DNA from: Alphaproteobacteria bacterium
Lineage (GTDB): Bacteria > Myxococcota_A > UBA796 > GCA-2862545
NCBI GenBank assembly: GCA_020632875.1
Contig: JACKET010000037.1
Location: 1 to 17,081, forward strand
DNA length: 17,081 nt
Reading direction: 5' to 3'
The translations under genes were made by a program, and so were the position numbers. Under the pieces are notes generated by a model, which saw only the letters and a program-made list of their open reading frames with translations, was not told the DNA's origin and did not search any database. Below are positions 1-6,838 of the stretch, piece by piece (positions within the stretch are counted from its first letter, which is position 1; each line of letters starts with the position of its first letter).

Positions 1-1410
1 CGGAACGAGATCCTCGGCTTCCTCGACAAGGGGCTCGGCGATCTGTGCATCAGCCGTCCGAAGTCGCGGATGGGGTGGGGCATCGAGATCCCGTTCGCGA
101 CCGACTTCGTCACGTACGTGTGGTTCGACGCGCTGCTGAACTACCTCACGGGCGCGGGCTACCGTCCCGACGGCGCGGGCGGCGGCTGGGAAGACGTGTG
201 GCCCGCCGACTTCCAGCTCCTCGGCAAAGACATCCTGACCACGCACGCGGTGTACTGGATCACGATGCTCATGGCGCTCGAGGTCCCGCTGCCGAAGACG
301 CTCTACGCCCACGGCTGGTGGGTCAGCGGCGACGGCGAGAAGATGAGCAAGTCCCTCGGCAACACGATCGAGGTCGGGCTGCTGAAGGATGCGTACGGCC
401 TCGACGCCGTGCGGTACTTCCTGCTCCGCGAGATCGCGTTCGGTGCGGATGGGCGCTTCACGTACGAGGGCTTCAACTCCCGGTACAACGACGACCTCGC
501 CAACGACTTCGGCAACCTCGCGCACCGCGGCCTGTCGATGACGACGAACTGGCTCGGGGGGAAGGTCCCGCCGCTCGGCGCGCGCACCGACCTCGAGCGC
601 GAGCTCGTGCAGGCCGCCGAGCAGGCCGTGTCCCACCTGCACACCGAGCTCGAGACGCTGCAGTTCCACAAGGCCCTCGAGGCGGTGAACGTCCTCGTGC
701 GCGCCGCGAACACGTACATCGAGAAGACCCAGCCCTGGGCGCTCAACAAGGCCGGCGACACCGCGCGCCTGTCGACGGTGCTGCGCCACGTGCTCGAGGT
801 CGCGAACGTCGCGGCGGCGCTGCAGCTGTTCGTGATGCCCGACAAGTGCGAAGAGCTGCTCCACAAGCTCGGTCAGGCCGACGCAGCCGCGGCTTTCCGC
901 GCGGTGCGTGCAGCCGACGATCCGCTGGCGTTGCTCACCGAGGGCGCCGCCGTTACCGTCGGCGATGCGCTGTTCCCGCGGTTCCGCGAGCTGCCCGCGT
1001 CGATCCAGGGCCTCTTCGCTGCCGAGCCCGCACCGGCGAAGGCCGAGAAGCCGAAGAAAGACAAGAAGGCGAAGGCCCCCGAGCCTCCCGCCGAGATCGA
1101 GTACGCCGACTTCGCGAAGGTCGCCCTGAAGGTCGGCAAGGTCGTCGAGGCCGCGCCGCACCCCGATGCCGACCGCCTGCTCGTGCTGAAGGTCGACGCC
1201 GGCGAGGGCCAGCCGCGGCAGATCGTGGCGGGCATCGCGTCGAAGTTCGCCCCCGCCGATCTGATCGGGCGAACGGTCGTGATCGTCGCGAACCTCAAGC
1301 CCGCGATGCTCCGCGGGGTCGAGTCGCAGGGAATGCTGCTGGCGGCCGGCGGGTCCGGGGTGGTCGATCTCGTGTCGGTCGACGCGGATCCCGGAGAGGT
1401 CGTCCGATGA
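1..1410 (+). CDS. metG: Methionine--tRNA ligase, C-terminal part (5' end outside window)
   Basis: Charges tRNA-Met with methionine in the cytoplasm. The frame is open from base 1, so the N-terminal half of the catalytic domain, including the HIGH motif, lies outside the window. Visible parts, in order: the end of the class I Rossmann catalytic core (GWGIEIPF, then YVWFDALLNYLTG); the KMSKS ATP-binding loop encoded at 340-354 within GEKMSKSLGN; the alpha-helical anticodon-binding domain with the family-typical segment YIEKTQPWALNK near 715-750; a Lys/Pro/Ala-rich linker at about 1030-1085; and a C-terminal tRNA-binding OB-fold (EMAP-II/Trbp111 type) at about 1090-1400, with HPDADRLLVLKVD, IVAGI and LRGVESQGMLLAA. 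The C-terminal OB module is found in many bacterial MetRS and promotes dimerisation and tRNA binding. The stop codon overlaps the start of the next gene (ATGA). Identification is secure. Confidence 0.97.
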   Translation, partial: RNEILGFLDKGLGDLCISRPKSRMGWGIEIPFATDFVTYVWFDALLNYLTGAGYRPDGAGGGWEDVWPADFQLLGKDILTTHAVYWITMLMALEVPLPKTLYAHGWWVSGDGEKMSKSLGNTIEVGLLKDAYGLDAVRYFLLREIAFGADGRFTYEGFNSRYNDDLANDFGNLAHRGLSMTTNWLGGKVPPLGARTDLERELVQAAEQAVSHLHTELETLQFHKALEAVNVLVRAANTYIEKTQPWALNKAGDTARLSTVLRHVLEVANVAAALQLFVMPDKCEELLHKLGQADAAAAFRAVRAADDPLALLTEGAAVTVGDALFPRFRELPASIQGLFAAEPAPAKAEKPKKDKKAKAPEPPAEIEYADFAKVALKVGKVVEAAPHPDADRLLVLKVDAGEGQPRQIVAGIASKFAPADLIGRTVVIVANLKPAMLRGVESQGMLLAAGGSGVVDLVSVDADPGEVVR

Positions 1411-1985
1411 TCGCGCTCGCGCTGTCCGCCTTCGCAGGAACCCCCACGCTCACCGCGGTCCCCGAGGCCGACCGGCCCCCGATGATCAAGGGCGGCGCGT
1501 CGTGCATCGCGACCATCGCGCACGACGCCACGGGCAAGGCCACCGCCGCGGATGTCGCAGCGGCCGACTGCCCCGAGCTGTTCCGCGCGAGCACGAAGAT
1601 GGCGGCCGAGAAGGTCGTGCTGTCGGGGGTCGCGGCGCCCGGCGCCATCACGCTCCGCTACACGTACGCCGAGGGCAACGGCGTGCCGACTGTCGATCCG
1701 GCGTCGATGCCCGTGCTCGGCCTGAAGTACAGCGGCATCGAGCCCGTCGCGCAGAAGGCCCCCAAGTGGCCGAAGGGCGCCGAAGAGACGGGGCCCGTCA
1801 CGTGCACCGTGTCCCTCGTGGTCGACCCGACGGGCCTCCCGACCGACGTGCAACCCTCCGGCTGCCCCGACGCGTTCGGTCTGGCGGTGCAGGACGCCCT
1901 GAAGAAGTGGCAGTTCACGGTCCCGCCGAACCCGCCCGAAGGCGGCGTTCCGACCGAGATCGCGGTCACGTTCACCCCGAAGTAG
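1407..1985 (+). CDS. Exported protein with two TonB-C-terminal-like repeats
   Basis: 192 residues, starting at the ATG whose last bases overlap the metG stop (ATGA), so translation is probably coupled to metG. The N-terminus (MIALALSAFAGTP) is a very short hydrophobic leader without basic residues, read here as a minimal signal peptide. The rest is an internal duplication of about 60-70 residues per copy: residues about 27-90 and 127-190. Each copy carries a cysteine pair about 20 residues apart (C33/C55 and C133/C153), a D-x-T/P-T-G turn, a CPE/CPD motif and a strand-rich end. The second copy ends KKWQFTVPPNPPEGG, which resembles the TonB C-terminal fold (WxFxPA, then a Gly/Pro turn). There is no N-terminal membrane anchor plus proline-rich spacer, so it is not a complete TonB; it is more likely a periplasmic protein that borrows the fold. 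The function is unknown and the link to metG may be only positional. Confidence 0.8.
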   Translation: MIALALSAFAGTPTLTAVPEADRPPMIKGGASCIATIAHDATGKATAADVAAADCPELFRASTKMAAEKVVLSGVAAPGAITLRYTYAEGNGVPTVDPASMPVLGLKYSGIEPVAQKAPKWPKGAEETGPVTCTVSLVVDPTGLPTDVQPSGCPDAFGLAVQDALKKWQFTVPPNPPEGGVPTEIAVTFTPK

Positions 1986-1987
1986 CT

Positions 1988-2009
1988 GCCCGAGCGTTCA
2001 CGCTCGGGC
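1988..2009 (+). terminator. Hairpin after the metG operon
   Basis: A perfect 9-bp stem (GCCCGAGCG / CGCTCGGGC) closes on a TTCA tetraloop, starting two bases after the TAG stop. No T-run follows, so it may act as a Rho-assisted or structure-only terminator, or protect the mRNA 3' end. Position and perfection support a terminator role; termination itself is inferred. Confidence 0.6.
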
Positions 2010-2031
2010 TCCCGTGCCCAGCCGACAGGCG

Positions 2032-2173
2032 GTGCGCGTGCGCGTGCGCGTGCCCGATGAGGCGGCACGCGCTGATGGAGGGGAGCGGGGATCGTGGCGT
2101 TCCGATGCTCCCCCCGGGTTCCGTTCCGCCCCAGCGTGACCGGGCACGCGCACGCGCACGGGCACGCGCACGG
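2032..2173. repeat. GTGCGC/GCGCAC hexamer repeats forming a long inverted repeat in a convergent gap
   Basis: The 1986-2185 gap between two convergent genes holds a GTGCGC-type run at 2032-2056 and its complement at 2141-2173. The 19 bases at 2038-2056 (GTGCGCGTGCGCGTGCCCG) are exactly complementary to 2141-2159, with 84 bases between the arms; a second, shorter GCGCAC copy follows to 2173. Both tracts are almost strictly alternating purine-pyrimidine GC/GT, the sequence class most prone to Z-DNA. A small 5-6 bp stem (2170-2175 with 2181-2186) abuts the stop codon of the minus-strand gene. No gene is seen in this gap. The arms could act as a two-way transcription barrier; that is inference. 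Confidence 0.75.
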
Positions 2174-2185
2174 GAGGAGATCCCG

Positions 2186-4408
2186 TCAGCCCACGAAGTA
2201 TCGAGGCGGGACCCACATCGTGCGCGTCGCGCCCTTCAGCTCGACCTGGGCGAGATCCTTCGCGGCGGCGACGATGTCGGCGGCCGTCAGGATGGTCGCG
2301 TCTTCGAGCACGAGGCTCTGCGCGATGCCCGGCACCTGCTTCTGGCCGAGGGCCTTCGTCGGCGTGCCCGGCATCGCCTGCACCACGTCGCCCTGGATCT
2401 GCCGGACGAAGCCGCCGAACGTGCGGTCTTCGGCGGCGACGATCAGGCGGCCGGTCTTGCCGACGCTGTTCTTCACGGCCTCCATGTCGGGCGGGACCAG
2501 GGTGCGGAGATCGATGACCTCGGCGGAGAGCCCCTCCTTCTGGAGCGTCTCGGCGGCCGCCATGGCGGTCCAGACGGCGCGGCCCCAGGCCACGACGGTC
2601 ACGTCGGAGCCCTCGCGGCGGATGGCGGCCTTGCCGAACGGCACGCGGACGTCGGCGATATCGGGCACGTCGGCGCGCATCAGGGCCTTCTTCATGGCCT
2701 GGATCTCGGCCGGATCCGTGGGCTCGCCGGGGAAGGCCGGCCCGAGGGACTGGCGGTACATCCACTTCGGCTCGAGGCAGATCACGGGGCCGTCGTAGTC
2801 GCCGGCGGTGAGCAGCAGGCCGTGGATGTCGAAGCTCGTGCTCGGCATGATCACGACGAGGCCGGGGATGCTGCAGAAGTACCCGTCGACCGACATCGAG
2901 TGGTAGATCGCGCCGCCGCCGAAGGGGTCGGTCGGCATGCGCAGGAGGAGCTTCGCCTTCGCGTTGCCCATCGTGCTCCACCGCATCGTGCCGAGGTACA
3001 CGAGCCAGTGGAACGCGTTGAGGCTGTAGTCGCCGAACTGGATCTCGGGCAGCGCCATGAGGTCGGGGTGGAGCGCGAAGCCCGTCGCCGCGCCCACGAT
3101 GAGCGGCTCGTTCAGGGGCGCGTCGATGACGTGGCCCGGGTGGCGCGCCTGGAGGCCCGCCGTGGCGGTCATGACGCCGCCGAGCTTGCCCACGTCCTGG
3201 CCGACGATCAGGCCGTTCTGCCGGGTGATGAGCTTGTCGAGCGCGCTGCGGATGGCCCCGGCGTACGTGATGTTCGTGGTGCCGGCGCCCGGCGCGGTCT
3301 CGGGGGCGTCGGGGAACGGCGCGTAGGCGTGGTCGAACAGCGTGGAGGGGTCGGGGTTCGGCTCGGCGCGGACCTGGTCGAGCATCGCCTTGATGTCGGC
3401 GTCTTCCTTGCCCATCAATGCGCCGAGCTCGTGGTGCGCGAAGAAGTCGCGGCCGGAGCCCTCGATGCGCTTCAGGATCTCGCCGTCTTCGAGGATTCCG
3501 CGCTCTCTCAACAGTGCGCCGAACGTGAGGATCGGGTCGCCCTGGCCGAGGTCGAAGGTCATGTCGGCGGCCGAGCTGTGGCCGTTGAACCGGGGCAGGT
3601 CGTGGACGTGGAGCAGGACGGGCCGCTGGTTCTCGAGCACGTACTTCGCCGCCTTGTACGTGGTCTCGTAGCAGTCGAACCAGTCGCGGCCGTCGCACGT
3701 GAAGTGCGCCATGCCGAAGCCCTTCGCGTAGGCCTCGAAGTCCTTGATGCCGCGACCTTCGTCGGGCGTCGTGGAGATCGCGACGGCGTTGTCGGTGACC
3801 ATGATGATGACGGGCAGATCCCACACGCTGGCCGCGTTCATCGCGTCGTGCATGTCGCCTTCGGCGGTGGTGCCGTCGCCGACGATGCCGATCGCGAGCC
3901 CGTCGGTGATGCCCTTCTTCTTCAGGCCGAGCGCGAAGCCCGCCGCCTTGCCGAGCTGCATGCCGACCGGCGACTGGACGGGGAGCACGCCGAGCTCGGG
4001 GATCTGGAGGTGGTACACCATCTGGCGGCCGCCGGTCATGGTGTCGGTGGCCTTCGAGAACTGCTGGCGCAGCATGCGGAGCGTGAACTCGTCGTCGCCG
4101 TGGAGCGTGCACCACGCGCTGACCATGCTGCCCGAGCGGTAGTGCGGCACGAGCCCGAAGCGGTCGGGCTGGACGAGCTTCGCGAGCGCCGTGGCCGTCG
4201 CCGTGCCGTGGATCTCCTCGCCCGGGCCCCAGATCGCGAACTTCACCTCGCCACGGCTCGCGAGCCGCACGATGTGCTCTTCGGCCGCGCGCGAGCGCAC
4301 CGCCACCTGGTACGCGGTGCGCAGGTCGGCCTCGGTGGGCGCGGGGACTTCGGAAAGACCGGAGGACACGGCTCGGGTGCGGGACGGCGTGTCGACGGGG
4401 GTGCTCAT
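2186..4408 (-). CDS. Fused alpha/beta E1 subunit of a 2-oxoacid dehydrogenase (pyruvate or branched-chain type)
   Basis: 740 residues. E1 uses thiamine diphosphate to decarboxylate a 2-oxoacid and pass the acyl group to the lipoyl arm of E2. Residues about 25-350 form the alpha part: the ThDP/Mg motif runs from GDG at 177-179 to the N at 207 (VTDN), and a GHSSAAD segment near 275-281 matches the conserved loop of E1-alpha. Residues about 376-740 form the beta part: GQDVGKLGGV at 403-412, E434 in PLNEPLIVG at the position of the glutamate that activates ThDP, and H503 in the YHSMS motif, followed by IPGLVVIMPS. Usually alpha and beta are separate polypeptides of about 330-400 residues; fused forms exist in several phyla. 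An AAGGAG ribosome site at 4414-4419 sits 5 bases before the ATG. No E2 or E3 gene is present in the window, so the substrate (pyruvate, branched-chain or other oxoacid) cannot be fixed. Confidence 0.9.
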   Translation of the reverse strand: MSTPVDTPSRTRAVSSGLSEVPAPTEADLRTAYQVAVRSRAAEEHIVRLASRGEVKFAIWGPGEEIHGTATATALAKLVQPDRFGLVPHYRSGSMVSAWCTLHGDDEFTLRMLRQQFSKATDTMTGGRQMVYHLQIPELGVLPVQSPVGMQLGKAAGFALGLKKKGITDGLAIGIVGDGTTAEGDMHDAMNAASVWDLPVIIMVTDNAVAISTTPDEGRGIKDFEAYAKGFGMAHFTCDGRDWFDCYETTYKAAKYVLENQRPVLLHVHDLPRFNGHSSAADMTFDLGQGDPILTFGALLRERGILEDGEILKRIEGSGRDFFAHHELGALMGKEDADIKAMLDQVRAEPNPDPSTLFDHAYAPFPDAPETAPGAGTTNITYAGAIRSALDKLITRQNGLIVGQDVGKLGGVMTATAGLQARHPGHVIDAPLNEPLIVGAATGFALHPDLMALPEIQFGDYSLNAFHWLVYLGTMRWSTMGNAKAKLLLRMPTDPFGGGAIYHSMSVDGYFCSIPGLVVIMPSTSFDIHGLLLTAGDYDGPVICLEPKWMYRQSLGPAFPGEPTDPAEIQAMKKALMRADVPDIADVRVPFGKAAIRREGSDVTVVAWGRAVWTAMAAAETLQKEGLSAEVIDLRTLVPPDMEAVKNSVGKTGRLIVAAEDRTFGGFVRQIQGDVVQAMPGTPTKALGQKQVPGIAQSLVLEDATILTAADIVAAAKDLAQVELKGATRTMWVPPRYFVG

Positions 4409-4438
4409 CCGGGCTCCTTCAGGACGGGGGGCGCTCCA

Positions 4439-4456
4439 TAACCGATCGAGCGGTTA
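4439..4456. promoter_or_regulatory. 18-bp palindrome in a divergent promoter region (candidate operator)
   Basis: TAACCGATCGAGCGGTTA is symmetric at 16 of 18 positions, with a TCGA centre. It lies in the 59-bp gap between the E1 gene (reading left) and the YbjQ-like gene (reading right). Its right edge overlaps the TACGCT -10-like hexamer of the rightward gene, and its left edge overlaps a TATGGA -10-like hexamer of the leftward gene (complement of 4435-4440). That placement is what a repressor acting on both genes would need. The regulator is not encoded nearby. Confidence 0.5.
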
Positions 4457-4460
4457 CGCT
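4455..4460 (+). promoter_or_regulatory. -10-like element of a putative leaderless promoter
   Basis: TACGCT ends 7 bases before the ATG at 4468, so a normal start site would fall on or next to the A of the start codon. No ribosome-binding site lies between them. Similar TANNNT elements occur 6-7 bases before the ATGs at 16041 and 16331. No clear -35 is visible. Confidence 0.45.
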
Positions 4461-4467
4461 AGGCGGC

Positions 4468-4692
4468 ATGACGCTACCCGTGACCCCCCTGAACACCCTC
4501 GCTCCCTACCTGATCGCCGAAGACCTGGGCCTGATCTACGCCACCGGCTCCAAGATCGACCGCCTGCTCGACGATCTGCGCGACGAAGCCACCAAGCTCG
4601 GTGCCGACGCGATCGTGCGTGTCCGCTTCTCGTTCGAGGGGCGCGGCATGGCGTACGGCTGCGCGGTGCGTCTGGCGAAACCCACGCCTTGA
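4468..4692 (+). CDS. Small YbjQ/DUF74-like protein
   Basis: 74 residues. The second half (DDLRDEATKLGADAIVRVRF, then a GMAYGCAVRL strand) matches the pattern of the YbjQ/UPF0145 family: an amphipathic helix, LGADAV, an alternating strand, and a final GxAV strand. Family members are typically about 100 residues and form pentameric rings; this one lacks the glycine-rich loop near the middle. The molecular role of the family is not settled. First gene of a four-gene chain; its TGA overlaps the TTG start of the next gene. There is no Shine-Dalgarno sequence, and a -10-like hexamer lies 7 bases upstream, suggesting leaderless translation. Confidence 0.75.
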   Translation: MTLPVTPLNTLAPYLIAEDLGLIYATGSKIDRLLDDLRDEATKLGADAIVRVRFSFEGRGMAYGCAVRLAKPTP

Positions 4693-6125
4693 CGCCGTTC
4701 ACCGTCGCCACCGCCATCCTCGTGCTGGGTGGGCTCGGCGGCGTCGCCTGGATGCTGTGGCCGGCCCTGCAGGAGGCCCGCGAGCCCGAGCCCGAGGCCG
4801 ACGAGCCCGGCGACGGCACCGACGTCGACGCGCGCATGCGGGTGCTGGTCGAACGCGGTTCCGCCGAAGACGACGACACGGTGCCGTGGGACGACCGTCG
4901 CCCGATGCTCCCCGACGAGCCGCGCCGCGTGCCCTGGGAGCTCGCGCCCGCCGAGAAGCTGCCCGTGATTCGCGACGCGAAGGGCGTGTTCCTGCTGCCC
5001 ATCTCCGGCGCGCTGCTGGCCGTCGGCCCCGAAGCGCCGCCCGTCCTGCGCGGAAGGCGGCAGGGGAGGGCGTTCCACGCCGTGCGGCTGGAGCCGGGCG
5101 TGTACCTCGACCTCGTCGAGTGTATCCGGCTGCTGCCGGTCATCGGCATCGAGCTCGACGCGCGGGGCATCGAGGGCCGGGAGGTCCGCCTGTACGACGA
5201 TCTCGAGGCCATCGGCGCGAACGACGAGCAGCTCGACGCGCTCGCGCCCTGGCTGGCCGGGATGGCCGGTCCGCGCGTGGTGCCCGACGCCGTCGACGGG
5301 GCGCGCAGCTGGGCGTTCCGGTTCGGCGAAGCGACCCTCGAGGTGAAGGCGTGGATCCCCGCGGTCGCCGAGGGCGTGCGGTCCGATCGGCTCGTGTGGG
5401 CGGGCATCCTCACGTGGGAGGGCGCCGAGCGCATCGTCGATTCGGGCGCCACGCCGCTCGAGGTCCTCGACCGCCTCGTCGACGACGGTGCCTCCGTACG
5501 CGAGCAGAGCCTCGAGGCCTGGCGATGGAGCCGGCCCGAGCTGACCGAGCTCGCGGCCGTCGGCCACTACCTCGACGAGCAGGGGGTCCCCGTGGTCGGG
5601 CTCCTCCGCGATGCCTTCGCCGATCACACCGTCCCCCAGCCCGATCTGCACGACGAGGCGCAGAGCCTCACCGCCGCTGCCGTGCTGAACTGGGTCGCCG
5701 TCGTGCATCGCCGCGCGGGCTACCCGAAGCGGGCGATCGGCCTGCTCGACGCCGCGCTGAAGGCCTGCCGTCCCGACGACGACGACAACCGCGCCGACAT
5801 CCACTACAACCGCGGCTACTGCCGCCTGCAGGCCCTGATGGCGCGGCCTCCCGAGGCCACGGGCGTGGGCGACCTCCATGTCGCCGCCTTCGACGACGCC
5901 CCGAGTGCCGAGGCGCTCGAGCCGGCGCGCCAGGACTTCGAGCTCGCCTCGCGCCTCAACCCGTCGGACTCCCATGCGTGGTCGCAGATCGCCATCATCC
6001 ACCTCCTCCGCGGCGAGAAGCCCGCCGCCGAAGAGGCCTGGCTCCAGGCCGCCACCCGCACCTCCGACCCGGACGCCCAGATGCAGCTGATGCAGAACGC
6101 GCGCGCCGCGAAGGGCGAGCCGTGA
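4689..6125 (+). CDS. Membrane-anchored protein with C-terminal TPR repeats
   Basis: 478 residues. The frame is open further upstream, but I chose the TTG at 4689 because it overlaps the previous stop (TTGA) and directly precedes one transmembrane helix (residues about 4-26, FTVATAILVLGGLGGVAWML). An acidic, proline-rich linker follows (EAREPEPEADEPGD region, about 28-60). Residues about 90-320 form a soluble region that I do not recognise, rich in Leu-Asp/Glu pairs. Residues about 327-470 contain tetratricopeptide-like helix pairs: LNWVAVVHRRAGYPKRAIGL, IHYNRGYCRLQAL and WSQIAIIHLLRGEKPAAEEA. TPRs bind other proteins, so this is probably the scaffold of the set, with its bulk on one side of the inner membrane; the topology cannot be read with certainty. 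The stop overlaps the GTG start of the next gene. Confidence 0.85.
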   Translation: MTPFTVATAILVLGGLGGVAWMLWPALQEAREPEPEADEPGDGTDVDARMRVLVERGSAEDDDTVPWDDRRPMLPDEPRRVPWELAPAEKLPVIRDAKGVFLLPISGALLAVGPEAPPVLRGRRQGRAFHAVRLEPGVYLDLVECIRLLPVIGIELDARGIEGREVRLYDDLEAIGANDEQLDALAPWLAGMAGPRVVPDAVDGARSWAFRFGEATLEVKAWIPAVAEGVRSDRLVWAGILTWEGAERIVDSGATPLEVLDRLVDDGASVREQSLEAWRWSRPELTELAAVGHYLDEQGVPVVGLLRDAFADHTVPQPDLHDEAQSLTAAAVLNWVAVVHRRAGYPKRAIGLLDAALKACRPDDDDNRADIHYNRGYCRLQALMARPPEATGVGDLHVAAFDDAPSAEALEPARQDFELASRLNPSDSHAWSQIAIIHLLRGEKPAAEEAWLQAATRTSDPDAQMQLMQNARAAKGEP

Positions 6126-6442
6126 GCCCCTTCGACATCGTGATCGGCTGCATCCCCGAGATCCCGTGGGTGCTCGCGAACCTCTTCGCGATCCTGCTCG
6201 GCGCCATGAACCTCGAGCGCCACCGCACCGTCTCCACCGTGGTGATCGGGGCCTCGGTCGTGGCCCTCGTCGTCTCGTTGGCCGCCCACACCTGGTGGAT
6301 CGTCGCGGCGAGCTTCGACCTGTGGACCACCCTCGGGGAGGTCGTGATGTTGGGGGTCTCCATGGTCCTCCGGGTGATCGCGCTCGTGGCCTGGCTCGCC
6401 ATGGTCTTCGCGGCGATCCTCGGGCGCGAGGTGCCGGAATGA
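6122..6442 (+). CDS. Small three-helix membrane protein of unknown function
   Basis: 106 residues, starting at a GTG that overlaps the previous stop (GTGA). Three hydrophobic segments: about 8-28, 37-62 and 70-98, with a short charged loop (NLERHRT) after the first. No catalytic motif is visible and I do not recognise a family. The ATGA overlap with the next gene and the similar size of that protein suggest that the two act together, perhaps as a heteromeric membrane component with the TPR protein; this is inference. Confidence 0.75.
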   Translation: MSPFDIVIGCIPEIPWVLANLFAILLGAMNLERHRTVSTVVIGASVVALVVSLAAHTWWIVAASFDLWTTLGEVVMLGVSMVLRVIALVAWLAMVFAAILGREVPE

Positions 6443-6789
6443 ACCTCTCGCCCGTGCAGATGGCGGCGTGGGGCGTCTCGCTGGGGATGGACGGCGTGTT
6501 CCTCGTCGCCTCCGCCGTGGTCGCAGGGCTCCTGCTGCGCCGGAACGGCTTCGCCGCGGCCCTCGTCGCGCTCGTCGCCGCGCTCGCGTTCGGGAAGATG
6601 GGCCTCGGCATCGCGGTGCGCCTGTCCATGCAGACCGCGATGGACTGGCTGATGGCCGAGGGCCTCTACGACGCCGTGGTCTGGTTCTTCGCGGCCGAAG
6701 ACCTCATCTTCTCCGTCGCCGGAGCGATGCAGTGGGCATTGCTCGCGGCAGCCGCCTTCGTCGGGCGGGACGCCCCGGCGGGGGACTGA
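6439..6789 (+). CDS. Small three-helix membrane protein of unknown function
   Basis: 116 residues, starting at the ATG in the ATGA overlap. Hydrophobic segments at about 12-33, 37-60 and 78-110, alanine-rich, with RRN after the first helix. The second helix holds a lysine (FGKMGLG). No family recognised. Last gene of the chain; a small hairpin overlaps its stop codon. It resembles the preceding gene in size and layout, but I see no convincing sequence identity between the two. Confidence 0.75.
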   Translation: MNLSPVQMAAWGVSLGMDGVFLVASAVVAGLLLRRNGFAAALVALVAALAFGKMGLGIAVRLSMQTAMDWLMAEGLYDAVVWFFAAEDLIFSVAGAMQWALLAAAAFVGRDAPAGD

Positions 6790-6804
6790 CGCCGCACGGG
6801 CGTC
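6788..6804 (+). terminator. Small hairpin at the end of the four-gene chain
   Basis: GACGCC pairs with GGCGTC across a 5-base loop, overlapping the TGA stop. The stem is only 6 bp and no T-run follows, so termination here would be weak, and some readthrough into the next gene (start 6839) is possible. Confidence 0.3.
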
Positions 6805-6838
6805 GGGATACCGGGCGCCCCACGACACGGAGTGCGGG

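Noticed and set aside
1407..1985. True TonB energy transducer
   Set aside because: No N-terminal membrane anchor, no proline-rich spacer and no ExbB/ExbD genes nearby; only the C-terminal fold is resembled.
1988..2185. CRISPR-like array
   Set aside because: The repeats are 6-base alternating units without spacers of even length; no cas gene is present.
1998..4115. 705-codon open frame on the - strand
   Set aside because: It is an out-of-frame shadow of the E1 gene on the same strand; the peptide is almost all Arg, His, Pro and Ala.
1502..4441. Very long open frame on the + strand across the dehydrogenase gene
   Set aside because: It is antisense to the E1 gene, is Arg/Ala/His/Glu-rich with no domain, and is expected from high GC where stop codons are rare in shadow frames.
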